NCBI RefSeq assembly: GCF_900096915.1
Contig: NZ_FMYK01000002.1
Span: forward strand, 248,001 to 312,000
Direction of reading: 5' to 3'
DNA length: 64,000 bases
Origin: Acinetobacter marinus
GTDB taxonomy: Bacteria; Pseudomonadota; Gammaproteobacteria; Pseudomonadales; Moraxellaceae
Each line of letters opens with the position of its first letter. Position 1 is the first letter of the stretch. Under the pieces are notes generated by a model. The model was given only the letters and a program-made list of their open reading frames with translations. It was not told the DNA's origin and searched no databases. Below, piece by piece: positions 1 through 8,743 of the stretch. The translations under genes and the position numbers were made by a program.

Positions 1-2702
1 CGGACAAGACGATACAAGAGTTAGCGAAAAGCGTAGATAGTCCAGTTGAAAAGCTCCTTGAACAAGTTCGAGCTGCTGGTTTACCACAACGCAATGCTAA
101 TGATGTGATTAGCTCTGATGAGCAAGAGAAATTGGCACAATTTAATAACGCATCGGGTGCAAAGTTGGGCGCAGGTAAAATTACTTTAAAACGTAAAACC
201 ACAGGTACGGCAAATCTTGCGGACTCCTCTGGTCGAACCAAAAAGATCAATGTTGAAGTGCGCAAAAAGCAAACTTTTGTGAAGCCTGATCCAGCAAAAC
301 TGGCAGCAGAAGCGGAGGCGAAAGCCAAAGAAGAAGCTGAACAGCAAGCTAAAGCACAGGCGAAGGCACAAGCGCAAGCGCATGAAAAAGCGCAAAGCAA
401 AAAGCAAGCAGAGGCTGCGGAAAACAAAGCCCAAGCGACCCTTGAAGCAATGCGTGCAACGCACAATAAAGAAGCCAAGCAAGACAAGCCGACCGCTGCG
501 GTTGTGGTGAAAAAACGCAATAGCAATGCCAAAGTTGAAGTGAAAAAAGTTGAAACTGCGGCGCAGAAAAAAGCTCGTGAGGAGCAATCTGCACAGCTGA
601 AAGCAACTGAAGAAGCGGCTCGTCGTAAAGCGGCTGAAGAAGCACAGCAACGTACCCTTGAGCAAATGCGCAAGATGGCGAGCAAGTACGAAGGCAGTAG
701 CACACCAACCATTAAAGTGGTAGATGATGCACCTTTGGCGGCGGGTCTAGTGGGTCAAGCCTACGAAGATTCGTTTGAAAAAGAAGATCGTGAAATCAAG
801 CGTGGCGGTGGTAACACTGGACGTGCGCAGAAAAAAGGCGGTCGTCACAATCAGGAAGAGCAAAACTTTAACCGCTCAAGCCATAAACGTGGTTTAAAAA
901 CCAGTCAAGGCAACAAGCATGGTTTTGAAAAGCCTGTGAAAAAGCAAGTTTATGATGTGGAAATCGGTTCAACCATCGTAGTTGGTGATCTTGCACAGAA
1001 AATGGCGATCAAAGTCCGTGAAGTCATCAAAACCTTGATGAAAATGGGCGAATTGGTCACGCAAAACCAAGCCATTGACCAAGATACAGCGGTACTTGTG
1101 GTTGAAGAAATGGGTCACAATCCTGTACTTGTTTCTGATACAGCAGCCGAAGATAACTTGCTTGAACAAGCTGAGCAAAAACGTGGTGAGTTGTCGACTC
1201 GTCCACCAGTGGTGACCATCATGGGTCACGTCGATCATGGTAAAACCTCATTACTTGATCGTATTCGTCGCTCGAAAGTGGCGTCTGGTGAAGCGGGCGG
1301 TATTACTCAGCACATTGGTGCATACCATGTAGAAACTGATAAAGGCATTATCACTTTCTTAGATACTCCGGGACACGCAGCGTTTACCTCAATGCGTTCA
1401 CGTGGTGCCAAAGCGACCGATATCGTGATTTTGGTGGTTGCGGCAGATGATGGTGTGATGCCACAAACTGCAGAAGCGATTGACCATGCTCGTGCTGCAG
1501 GTACACCAATTATCGTGGCGATCAACAAGATGGATAAAGAATCAGCTGATCCTGATCGTGTCTTGAATGAATTGACTGCCAAAGAAATCGTGCCTGAGCA
1601 ATGGGGTGGTGATGTCCCTGTAGCGAAAGTGTCTGCACATACCGGTGATGGCATTGACGAGTTACTTGATTTGATCTTGATTCAATCAGAATTGATGGAA
1701 CTTCAAGCGTCAAGTGAAGGTGCTGCGCAAGGTGTGGTGATTGAAGCACGTGTTGACAAAGGTCGTGGTGCTGTCACCTCAATCTTGGTACAAAACGGGA
1801 CATTGAATATCGGTGACTTGGTTCTTGCAGGTTCATCTTATGGACGTGTACGTGCCATGACTGATGAAAATGGTAACCGTATCAAGTCGGCAGGACCTTC
1901 GATCCCAGTGGAGATTTTGGGTCTACCAGAAGCGCCAATGGCAGGTGATGAAGTGCTTGTCGTCAATGATGAGAAGAAAGCACGTGAAGTGGCTGATGCA
2001 CGTTCTGACCGTGAACGTCAAAAACGTATCGACCGTCAAAGCGCAATGCGTCTTGAAAACCTCATGGCGTCTATGGGCAAACAAGATGTGCCAACTGTCA
2101 ATGTGGTGATGCGTGCCGATGTACGTGGTTCGCTTGAAGCATTGAGTGTGGCGTTGACTGAGTTGTCTACTGATGAAGTACAAGTACGCATTATCAGTTC
2201 AGGTGTTGGTGCAATTACCGAATCTGACGTGATCTTGGCAGAATCTTCAGAAGCAGTATTACTGGGCTTTAATGTGCGTGCCGATACTGCAGCGCGTCAA
2301 CGTTCTGATCAAGATGGTGTGGATATTCGTTACTACAGCATCATTTATGAATTGATTGACGATGTCAAAGATGCCATGAGTGGTAAGCTCGCACCTGAAC
2401 ATCGTGAAACGATTCTTGGTGTGGCGCAAGTGCGTGAAGTGTTCCGCTCAAGTAAGTTCGGTGCGGCTGCAGGCTGTATGGTGATGGAAGGTGTGATTCA
2501 CCGTAACAAACCGATTCGTGTATTACGTGACGATGTGGTGGTGTTCCAAGGTGAATTGGAATCATTGCGTCGCTACAAAGACGTGGTTGAAGAAGTGCGT
2601 GCGGGGATGGAATGTGGTCTAGCGGTTAAAGGCTATAAAGACATTCAAGAACTGGACAAAATCGAAGTCTACGACGTACAAACCATTAAACGGAGTCTGT
2701 AA
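1..2702 (+). CDS. infB: translation initiation factor IF-2 (5' end just outside window)
   Basis: IF-2 is the GTPase that places fMet-tRNA on the 30S subunit and promotes 50S joining. The reading frame is open from base 3 and begins DKTIQELAKSVDSP, which matches the IF-2 N-terminal domain; the first two bases fit a Thr codon, so probably only the ATG and one more base are missing (about 901 residues in all). A long Ala/Lys/Glu-rich charged linker follows, then the G domain with GHVDHGKT near base 1225, DTPGH and NKMD, and the C-terminal domains II to IV. A GTG at 105 is internal and is not the start. The stop codon overlaps the rbfA start by one base (TAATG), so the two are translationally coupled, as in the nusA-infB-rbfA operon of other proteobacteria. 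Confidence 0.97.
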   Translation, partial: DKTIQELAKSVDSPVEKLLEQVRAAGLPQRNANDVISSDEQEKLAQFNNASGAKLGAGKITLKRKTTGTANLADSSGRTKKINVEVRKKQTFVKPDPAKLAAEAEAKAKEEAEQQAKAQAKAQAQAHEKAQSKKQAEAAENKAQATLEAMRATHNKEAKQDKPTAAVVVKKRNSNAKVEVKKVETAAQKKAREEQSAQLKATEEAARRKAAEEAQQRTLEQMRKMASKYEGSSTPTIKVVDDAPLAAGLVGQAYEDSFEKEDREIKRGGGNTGRAQKKGGRHNQEEQNFNRSSHKRGLKTSQGNKHGFEKPVKKQVYDVEIGSTIVVGDLAQKMAIKVREVIKTLMKMGELVTQNQAIDQDTAVLVVEEMGHNPVLVSDTAAEDNLLEQAEQKRGELSTRPPVVTIMGHVDHGKTSLLDRIRRSKVASGEAGGITQHIGAYHVETDKGIITFLDTPGHAAFTSMRSRGAKATDIVILVVAADDGVMPQTAEAIDHARAAGTPIIVAINKMDKESADPDRVLNELTAKEIVPEQWGGDVPVAKVSAHTGDGIDELLDLILIQSELMELQASSEGAAQGVVIEARVDKGRGAVTSILVQNGTLNIGDLVLAGSSYGRVRAMTDENGNRIKSAGPSIPVEILGLPEAPMAGDEVLVVNDEKKAREVADARSDRERQKRIDRQSAMRLENLMASMGKQDVPTVNVVMRADVRGSLEALSVALTELSTDEVQVRIISSGVGAITESDVILAESSEAVLLGFNVRADTAARQRSDQDGVDIRYYSIIYELIDDVKDAMSGKLAPEHRETILGVAQVREVFRSSKFGAAAGCMVMEGVIHRNKPIRVLRDDVVVFQGELESLRRYKDVVEEVRAGMECGLAVKGYKDIQELDKIEVYDVQTIKRSL

Positions 2703-3103
2703 TGTCAGGTCAACGCTTAAAGCGGATGGCGGATACGGTTCAGCGAGAACTCTCTGAACTGATTCGTTTGGAACTCAAAGATCCGCGTTTAGGTGGTTTA
2801 GTCACGATCTCTGCAGTCAAGGTCAGTCCTGATCTTGGCTACGCAGATGTCTATGTGACGGTGATGGGGCGTGAGCTCGAAGATGACCAATCTGAAGATG
2901 CACACAAAGACAGCCTAGATGTATTAAACAAAGCATCAGGCTTCTTGCGTCAAGAGTTGAGTCGTCGCATTAAGACACGCATCACACCACGCCTGCGTTT
3001 TCATTATGACAAGACCAATGCCTATGGTAACTATATGTTTGGTTTGATTGAAAAAGCAGTGCAAGACTTACCACCAAAAAATGATCAAAGTGATGATGAA
3101 TAA
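2702..3103 (+). CDS. rbfA: 30S ribosome-binding factor A
   Basis: RbfA (133 residues, usual length) binds the free 30S subunit and helps mature the 5' end of 16S rRNA, especially in the cold. The sequence starts MSGQRLKRMADTVQREL, and contains the KH-like core with KDPRL, VTISAVKVSPDL and the late RFHYDK segment typical of the family. Its ATG shares one base with the infB stop codon, so it is co-transcribed and probably coupled with infB. A strong intrinsic terminator follows 20 bases after the stop, closing the operon. Confidence 0.97.
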   Translation: MSGQRLKRMADTVQRELSELIRLELKDPRLGGLVTISAVKVSPDLGYADVYVTVMGRELEDDQSEDAHKDSLDVLNKASGFLRQELSRRIKTRITPRLRFHYDKTNAYGNYMFGLIEKAVQDLPPKNDQSDDE

Positions 3104-3123
3104 TCATCAATAGCGATCGAAAC

Positions 3124-3149
3124 AACCAGACCATGCGTCTGGTTTTTTT
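3124..3149 (+). terminator. intrinsic terminator of infB-rbfA
   Basis: Stem AACCAGAC (3124-3131), loop CATGC, stem GTCTGGTT (3137-3144), followed by a run of T to 3149. It lies just after rbfA. Confidence 0.92.
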
Positions 3150-3229
3150 GTGTCAAATCATTGTCGATAATAGCTATTGTTTAATTCTAAGTTTGCGTGG
3201 TGCTGGGATAGGTTAACTCTTTGCATTAG

Positions 3230-3700
3230 CTACGAAATCGCAGTGATGGTAATTTTGCTGAGCGCATCATCTTTATCAAGACTATAAGAAACAGGCTGAT
3301 GCAGTGCATCTTGTAATTGGTAATGGTTGAGGTGTTGGTAAAACTGCTCTAAGGCTTGATCCAGTACCGACTTTAATCCACAGCTAAAACGTAGCGAGCA
3401 TGCAGGCTCTAGGCAATTCACCGCTTTTTGGTCGTGCTCTAAGATGCGCACAATATCTCCCAGCGGTAGTGTATAAGCCTCGGGTGCAAGCCGAATCCCG
3501 CCACCTTTGCCCCGTGTGCTGATAATCCAACCTTGTTTGACCATAAAATGGCTGACTTTGACCAAATGATTTTCAGAAATTTTTAGGGCGCTGGCTGCCT
3601 GTGCAATGGTCATCAGCCCATTGCTTGACGCATCTTTACTCGGCTGTAGTAAAAACATCAGGAGGCGAAGACCATAGTCACTAAATTTATTGAGCTGCAT
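3230..3700 (-). CDS. nsrR: Rrf2-family nitric-oxide-sensing repressor NsrR
   Basis: NsrR is an Fe-S cluster repressor that releases DNA when NO attacks the cluster. The 156-residue protein has the Rrf2 N-terminal winged helix (MQLNKFSDYGLRLLMFL, recognition region about residues 38-70) and three cysteines at 96, 101 and 107. Their C-x4-C-x5-C spacing is that of the cluster-binding loop of E. coli NsrR and differs from IscR. It follows hmp on the same strand with 130 bases between, and hmp has two NsrR-type boxes upstream, so the regulator and its classic target sit together. A possible own promoter (TTTGCA, then TATACT) lies in the gap. Other Rrf2 members are less likely given this context. 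Confidence 0.9.
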   Translation of the reverse strand: MQLNKFSDYGLRLLMFLLQPSKDASSNGLMTIAQAASALKISENHLVKVSHFMVKQGWIISTRGKGGGIRLAPEAYTLPLGDIVRILEHDQKAVNCLEPACSLRFSCGLKSVLDQALEQFYQHLNHYQLQDALHQPVSYSLDKDDALSKITITAIS

Positions 3701-3830
3701 ATCAAGTCAAGTCAAAAAACGGGAATAAAAAAGGCGGATTAGTATAACACCATCCCGCCCTTTGCAAAGTTTCAAATACGAAGCAGTCAAGTGCAATGCC
3801 TTGCCATTACATTTGACGTCTACTGATGAC

Positions 3831-5045
3831 TTAGCTGAGTTTTACCCCGCCAGTCCCAAAGGCTTCACTATGAATATTTTCAACAGGAATGCCACGAGCG
3901 ATCAGCGCTTTTTGTTGTTCAGCCATAAACGGCATAGGTCCACAGAGGTAGTAATCTGCATCTTGTGGGAGTAGCGCATTGTCCATGCTGGCAAGATCGA
4001 GGCGACCTGCGACATCGTAGTCTTGACCAAGCACATCACTCGGTTGTGGAAATTCATAGGCTGTAAATGTGCTTAAACGTGGGAATTTGGCTTGATGCGC
4101 CTGAATGTGTTTCTTCATCGCATGTACTAAACCGCTACGACACGCATGGATAAATGTCACAGGCTGTGGCATGTCTTGAGTAATCAGTTGGTTCAACATT
4201 GCAACCATTGGTGTGAGACCGACACCGCCACTGATAAATACATTGCGTTTGTTTGGATCGATCAAGAAGAAGTTACCTGTTGGTGCAGACACTTCGATCT
4301 CAGCGCCTTCAGGCAAACTGTGCAATGTGCTAGACACCCATCCACCCGCTAGCTCACCTTTTTCGTCTTCACGCTTGACTGAGATACGCAAATAATCTGA
4401 TTGTGGACTATTTGACAATGTGTATTGGCGAGGTTGTTTTAGACCTAAATCTTCGACAAAGACACGCACAGAAATATATTGTCCAGCTTCATATTTTGGT
4501 AAGTCACCGCCATCGACTGGTGCAAGATAGAATGAAGTAATTTCTTCACTTTCCACATCTTTTTTGGCGATTTTAAATTGACGCCAGCCGAGCCAACTGC
4601 CTTTGGTTTGTTGGTGCTGTTCATAGAGTGCTTTTTCAGCATTGATAAACACATCAGCAAGCTGACCATAGGCAACGCCCCACGCTTCGATGAGTGGATC
4701 ATCCATTGAGATTTTGAGCACTTCACTGATCGAATGTAGCAAGTTTTCACCGACGATATTGTAGTCTGGCGCTTGGATGTTGAGGCTGACATGTTTGTGT
4801 GCAATCAGCTCAATCACTGGGGCAAGTACAGATGGATCATCAATATTCTCCGCATATGCAAGTACCGCACCTGCAAGTGCTTGTGCTTGTGCGCCACTGC
4901 GCTGATGTCCCATGTTAAAGGTTTCTTTTAAGTCTGGGTTGTTGGTGAGCATGCGATTGTAAAAATAGGAGGTGAGGGCGACACCGCTTTCACGTAGAAC
5001 AGGGACTGTGGCTTTGACGAGGTCTTTTTGGCTTTCAGTAATCAT
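3831..5045 (-). CDS. hmp: flavohaemoprotein, nitric oxide dioxygenase
   Basis: Hmp oxidises NO to nitrate using O2 and NAD(P)H and is the main aerobic NO detoxifier. Its 404 residues show the full three-domain layout: N-terminal globin with Tyr29 (B10) and proximal His85 in the motif AHKHVS; the FAD-binding domain with RQYTLSNSP near residue 206; and the NAD-binding domain with GGVGLTPMVAM and a C-terminal EAFGTGG segment. Two NsrR boxes lie 33-82 bases before the start, so strong induction by NO is expected. Flanked downstream by nsrR. Nothing is missing or truncated. Confidence 0.96.
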   Translation of the reverse strand: MITESQKDLVKATVPVLRESGVALTSYFYNRMLTNNPDLKETFNMGHQRSGAQAQALAGAVLAYAENIDDPSVLAPVIELIAHKHVSLNIQAPDYNIVGENLLHSISEVLKISMDDPLIEAWGVAYGQLADVFINAEKALYEQHQQTKGSWLGWRQFKIAKKDVESEEITSFYLAPVDGGDLPKYEAGQYISVRVFVEDLGLKQPRQYTLSNSPQSDYLRISVKREDEKGELAGGWVSSTLHSLPEGAEIEVSAPTGNFFLIDPNKRNVFISGGVGLTPMVAMLNQLITQDMPQPVTFIHACRSGLVHAMKKHIQAHQAKFPRLSTFTAYEFPQPSDVLGQDYDVAGRLDLASMDNALLPQDADYYLCGPMPFMAEQQKALIARGIPVENIHSEAFGTGGVKLS

Positions 5046-5077
5046 GATCGTTGGCTCTTGTTTGGGTTGGTGGATTA

Positions 5078-5102
5078 AAAGATATATTTAAAATACACCT
5101 TT
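5078..5102 (-). promoter_or_regulatory. NsrR box 1 upstream of hmp
   Basis: A 25-bp imperfect palindrome with arms AAAGATATATTT and AATACACCTTT. It matches the gammaproteobacterial NsrR consensus (AAGATGYATTT-n-AAATRCATCTT, from memory). Confidence 0.85.
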
Positions 5103-5127
5103 AAAGATATATTTACAATACATCTTT
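5103..5127 (-). promoter_or_regulatory. NsrR box 2 upstream of hmp
   Basis: A second 25-bp palindrome abutting the first, arms AAAGATATATTT and AATACATCTTT. It is the better match of the two. Centre-to-centre spacing is exactly 25 bp, which places both on nearly the same DNA face. Confidence 0.87.
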
Positions 5128-5239
5128 AAGGTAAAAAGAAAACTAACGGTTATCTGATTGAAAAGAAAGAAATTATATTTTCAGCCGATGTTCCGATAGG
5201 CACTTGATTGTTAGAAGAAATGCCTTAATCCGAGTGTGA

Positions 5240-5863
5240 TTAATGTATGCGCATGAGCCATACACTATCAAAGAAATATTTTTTGTGGTACTCATCTGCC
5301 AAATAGTGATATTGGTAATAGCGTAAACCTAGGGAGAGTATAAAGCTGAATACAAACAAAAATATAAACCATGAAACATGAGGTGTTCTCTTAATAAAAT
5401 AGCGGTATAGCACTAAAAAAGACATGGCGGATAAACTAAAATACCAAAAAAAAGCCCCATAACCCCATGCTACTATTCGTCCATTTGATGTGTAGTTAAC
5501 GGGAAATACATCGAAAAAACTTAAAATCATTGACATGATGAGTAAGATTGCTAAAACGACTGAAAATTTGGAGGAGTAATTTGGTGTGATGAAAAACCGA
5601 GCCACAAAGTAAAAGAAAATATAATTACCGCAGACAGCTAGTATCCCATAATTTCCAGAGTACAAACCAAAAGGTAAATATAATGTACCCATGATTAATG
5701 TGCCAAGCCCACCAAATCCCTCACCACTTCCGATCATGATGCTTAGCTTAAAAGCAGGTAAGTATAGGCAAATGTGATAACACAACATTAAAAAAGGAAT
5801 GACAAGTTTTAGATTTTTATCTGATACTGATGTGCCTGTCATATGTTCATTTATCATATTCAT
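5240..5863 (-). CDS. hypothetical integral membrane protein
   Basis: I do not recognise this 207-residue protein. It has about six hydrophobic segments (roughly residues 18-38, 50-70, 73-92, 100-118, 132-152, 163-183), a short polar N-terminus and a charged C-terminal tail containing RYYQYHYLADEYHKKYF. It is A+T-richer than its neighbours and stands alone between hmp and a DUF2147 gene, both also on the minus strand. No catalytic motif is visible. It could be a small inner membrane protein of recent acquisition. Confidence 0.7.
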   Translation of the reverse strand: MNMINEHMTGTSVSDKNLKLVIPFLMLCYHICLYLPAFKLSIMIGSGEGFGGLGTLIMGTLYLPFGLYSGNYGILAVCGNYIFFYFVARFFITPNYSSKFSVVLAILLIMSMILSFFDVFPVNYTSNGRIVAWGYGAFFWYFSLSAMSFLVLYRYFIKRTPHVSWFIFLFVFSFILSLGLRYYQYHYLADEYHKKYFFDSVWLMRIH

Positions 5864-5989
5864 CTTATTTTTATTTGGTTAATGGTGGTGTAATTCTCAT
5901 CATTACATAAAAAGTATAATCATCAAAGAGGAACTAAATTATTCCGAATACTTGAGAAAAGCACGAAAACATTATATGTAGTGCTTTTG

Positions 5990-6023
5990 AAAAATTAGCC
6001 AATCCAAGATTTCGGTATTGGCT
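5990..6023 (-). terminator. terminator after the DUF2147 gene
   Basis: On the minus strand, stem AGCCAAT (6023-6017) and ATTGGCT (6003-5997) with a 13-base loop, then AATTTTT. It lies 28 bases after the DUF2147 stop codon. A second weaker inverted repeat (AAAAGCAC / GTGCTTTT, 5957-5988) follows. Confidence 0.6.
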
Positions 6024-6050
6024 GATTCATTGATGAATTGTTGTGTCGTG

Positions 6051-6500
6051 TTATTTGACACGATTCCAAATTTGCGTACCAGCTAATGCGGGTGTGCCAA
6101 TATAACCACGCAATTTGAGTTGTTGACCATTGGGAGAAGTTTCAACATTGAGGCGATAAGTACGGCTTGATGCAGGATCAATCACCGAGCCCTCGGTATA
6201 TTTGTTATCGGTACTTTTCTTGAGGTTTCGAATTAAGGTCATGCCTTGCAGGTTTTTACCTTTCAGCTCACCCGAGCAGGTTGTGCAGACAGGAATATTT
6301 TTCGGTTCAGACACTTGTGCCACTTTGCCTGCATAGTTACCATTTTTGTCTTTGTAAAATTGAATAATATTTAAAGGCTTGCCTGTTTTCTCATTCATGG
6401 CTTGCCATTTTGTGCCATCTAATTCGATAGACCATGCAGTTGTTGCACTCAACACACTGATGCTCATTAAAGCGACACTGAATAAAAGACCTTGTTTCAT
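6051..6500 (-). CDS. DUF2147 family secreted protein
   Basis: About 149 residues with a clear Sec signal peptide (MKQGLLFSVALMSISVLSATTAWS, cleavage near residue 24). The mature part has the DUF2147 pattern: G-x-W near the start, LNIIQFYKDKNGNYAGKV, a middle CTTCSGE pair of cysteines, a GSVIDPASSRTYRL segment and C-terminal LRGYIGTPALAGTQIWNRV. DUF2147 proteins are small periplasmic beta-rich proteins of unknown function. A GTG one codon upstream is also in frame; I chose the ATG. It is followed by a hairpin terminator. Confidence 0.85.
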   Translation of the reverse strand: MKQGLLFSVALMSISVLSATTAWSIELDGTKWQAMNEKTGKPLNIIQFYKDKNGNYAGKVAQVSEPKNIPVCTTCSGELKGKNLQGMTLIRNLKKSTDNKYTEGSVIDPASSRTYRLNVETSPNGQQLKLRGYIGTPALAGTQIWNRVK

Positions 6501-6651
6501 CACGGACTCACTGGATTGAAATATTGGACTTTTATGCTATGTGATCCAGTGGAAAATTCTTCATCGAAGTACGACAATGTTCCATCAAATAACGACACTT
6601 GTTTTAATGTTTGCACATGCGATAAATGATTGAAAAATAGATAAATATACA

Positions 6652-7647
6652 TTACGAATAACGATGCCGAAAAGTGTTTGGCGTTTCGCCTGTCCATTTT
6701 TTAAAGGCTCTGGAAAACGAATTGACTTCTTGAAAACCGAGCAGATAAGACACTTCACTTGGGCTGATCGAAGATTGTGAAAGATAATGCTCGGCAAGGG
6801 AGAGCCGAGTGTCATCCAAAATACTTTGAAAATTGGTTTGTTCATCCTCAAGCAGACGTTGTAAGGTGCGTTTGCTCAGCGCCAATCTGTCCGCAATGTC
6901 CTCAATACGACTAAATCCCGCAGGCAAGCTCTCCAATAAAATGGCTTTGACTTTGTCCTGCGTGGGTATGGTGTCATCTAGGTTGGCTAGACTTTGCCGT
7001 AAATTTGGCTCGAAGAACGACCACATGGTCGGGTTGGCAGTTAAGAATGGTTTTTCACTATCTGCGAGTGAAAAGTGAATGGAAATCGTATTGCCTTGTT
7101 GTGGACGTACCCCAAAAAAGTCGTGATAACGATCTAAGTCATTTGGTAATTCGGGCAGGGTGACCCTGAGTGGTGTGACCTGACTGCGGGTGCAGAGTCG
7201 TGCCAGTTGCGTGAAAAAGATCAGCTCAGTCAGCATCATGCTATTTGGCACGGTTTCGCCCACTTGATAAAACTCAACCTCTAAACGAAACGCCTTCGTA
7301 TCCTTGATTGGATGTAGGTGAATCGGTCCAATCAACTTTTTAAATAAGGCAAAGCGTTCTAGGGCGATCTGTAGATTTGGACTACATACGCAGGCAAAGA
7401 TCGCAGGATCAAATAGTTCCACGGTAAGCATTTGTCCGATTTTCAGCGGTAAATGCTCAACACCTGCGCTATCTTCGAGCGCATTCCAAAACTGAAAATA
7501 CTGCGCTGGTGTCAGTTCCATTTTGCCACGGTTAAAGGCATCTAGTGGCAGTGACGCCTGTCGCAACACATCTTCTGGTCGGACGCCCAAATCAATCAGA
7601 AATAGTTTCCAATTCGGCTGGAGCACAAATTTTGTGGCGTATTTCAT
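6652..7647 (-). CDS. AraC-family transcriptional regulator with Arabinose_bd-type N domain
   Basis: A 331-residue AraC/XylS regulator. The N-terminal 200 residues resemble the Arabinose_bd sensor domain (PF12625 type) seen in OruR, ArgR and ferric-siderophore-like regulators. The C-terminal part is a double helix-turn-helix: IEDIADRLALSKRTLQRLLEDE, then the second helix pair ending SEVSYLLGFQEVNSFSRAF and TGETPNTFRHRYS. It lies 55 bases after the SDR gene on the same strand, with its own GAGGTG ribosome-binding site, and it probably regulates this SDR or nearby fatty or alcohol metabolism. The ligand is unknown. Confidence 0.9.
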   Translation of the reverse strand: MKYATKFVLQPNWKLFLIDLGVRPEDVLRQASLPLDAFNRGKMELTPAQYFQFWNALEDSAGVEHLPLKIGQMLTVELFDPAIFACVCSPNLQIALERFALFKKLIGPIHLHPIKDTKAFRLEVEFYQVGETVPNSMMLTELIFFTQLARLCTRSQVTPLRVTLPELPNDLDRYHDFFGVRPQQGNTISIHFSLADSEKPFLTANPTMWSFFEPNLRQSLANLDDTIPTQDKVKAILLESLPAGFSRIEDIADRLALSKRTLQRLLEDEQTNFQSILDDTRLSLAEHYLSQSSISPSEVSYLLGFQEVNSFSRAFKKWTGETPNTFRHRYS

Positions 7648-7702
7648 GGCGAATCACCTCGAAGATGTATTGCAATAGTAGTTTATGTAGATATGAAGTT
7701 GA

Positions 7703-8539
7703 TTATTTGACGACAGACATCACCATCATATCGAAAATGCGATCACCGAACCATTTACGCACAAAGATCATCATTTTGGCATATTTACCACCGACATAGC
7801 GGGTCTTTGGCTGACGATCATTGACGGCTTTGAGCAACATGTCGACCACCACTTGCACCTCGGAGAGCTCGCCTTTGCGCACAGATTCATTGGTGGCATT
7901 GGCAACGGATTGCGCCATATTTGCATACGCAGTTTGACCTGAACGCTCTAGCATTGGTTGTACCATGACGCCTGCAAATTCGGTATTGATCGCACCAGGC
8001 TCGATCACCACAACATCAATATTAAAGGCTTTGAGTTCAAGACGAAGACAGTCTGACCAACCTTCTACTGCATGTTTACTGGCATGATACCAACTGCCAA
8101 GCGGCGTGTAGATTTTGCCACCCATCGACGAAATATTGATGATGCGTCCTTTATTTTTACTTCGCATCGTGGGCAAAATTTGCTGTGTTAGTTCTGCCAT
8201 GCCAAATAGATTCACTTCAAATTGATAACGTGCATCGTCAATCGAGGTGTCCTCCATCGCACCGTATAGACCAAAGCCAGCGCAATTAATCAGAATATCG
8301 ACGCCTTGCGTTTCTCGGTTGATCTGCTTTACCACTTGATGAATATCTTCAGACTTGCTGATGTCCATTTTCAAGGTGCGTGCACCGAGATTTTTGAGCT
8401 CATTCATTGCCTCTAGGCGACGTGCAACCGCATAGACGATGGCGCCTTGTTGTAATAAGGCTTGGGTGAATGCTTTACCCATACCTGATGAGCCACCTGT
8501 GATTAATACAACCTGATCTTTGCTTTGTAACTTGCTCAT
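7703..8539 (-). CDS. short-chain dehydrogenase/reductase (SDR)
   Basis: A classical SDR of 278 residues. It shows the cofactor motif TGGSSGMG (about residues 15-22), the NCAG stretch, catalytic Ser in NISSMGG and the YxxxK motif as YHASK, all in the usual spacing. A basic residue after the second strand (ARR) suggests NADP(H). The substrate cannot be read from sequence. The start is supported by AGGAAAGG upstream of the ATG. It precedes the AraC regulator gene on the same strand, so the pair may be one operon. Confidence 0.93.
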   Translation of the reverse strand: MSKLQSKDQVVLITGGSSGMGKAFTQALLQQGAIVYAVARRLEAMNELKNLGARTLKMDISKSEDIHQVVKQINRETQGVDILINCAGFGLYGAMEDTSIDDARYQFEVNLFGMAELTQQILPTMRSKNKGRIINISSMGGKIYTPLGSWYHASKHAVEGWSDCLRLELKAFNIDVVVIEPGAINTEFAGVMVQPMLERSGQTAYANMAQSVANATNESVRKGELSEVQVVVDMLLKAVNDRQPKTRYVGGKYAKMMIFVRKWFGDRIFDMMVMSVVK

Positions 8540-8684
8540 TTGCCTTTCCTCAATGAAATATCAACTGGATTCGATACGGTCATTGTAGAAATAGCGCCAA
8601 ATTTTCTGACATCCGATCATGCCAACTGATATGCAGATGACGACAACTTTTCATCATTTAAAATCAGAAGAAATACATCGAGCC

Positions 8685-8718
8685 ATAAAAAACGCCGTCA
8701 ATGTACATCGACGGCGTT
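8685..8718 (-). terminator. terminator after the HerA/YjgR-like gene
   Basis: Minus strand stem AACGCCGTC (8718-8710) and GACGGCGTT (8699-8691), 10-base loop, then a run of T to 8685. It lies 26 bases after the stop. Confidence 0.93.
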
Positions 8719-8743
8719 CAGAATATTTCAGTTAAACAGTGCG

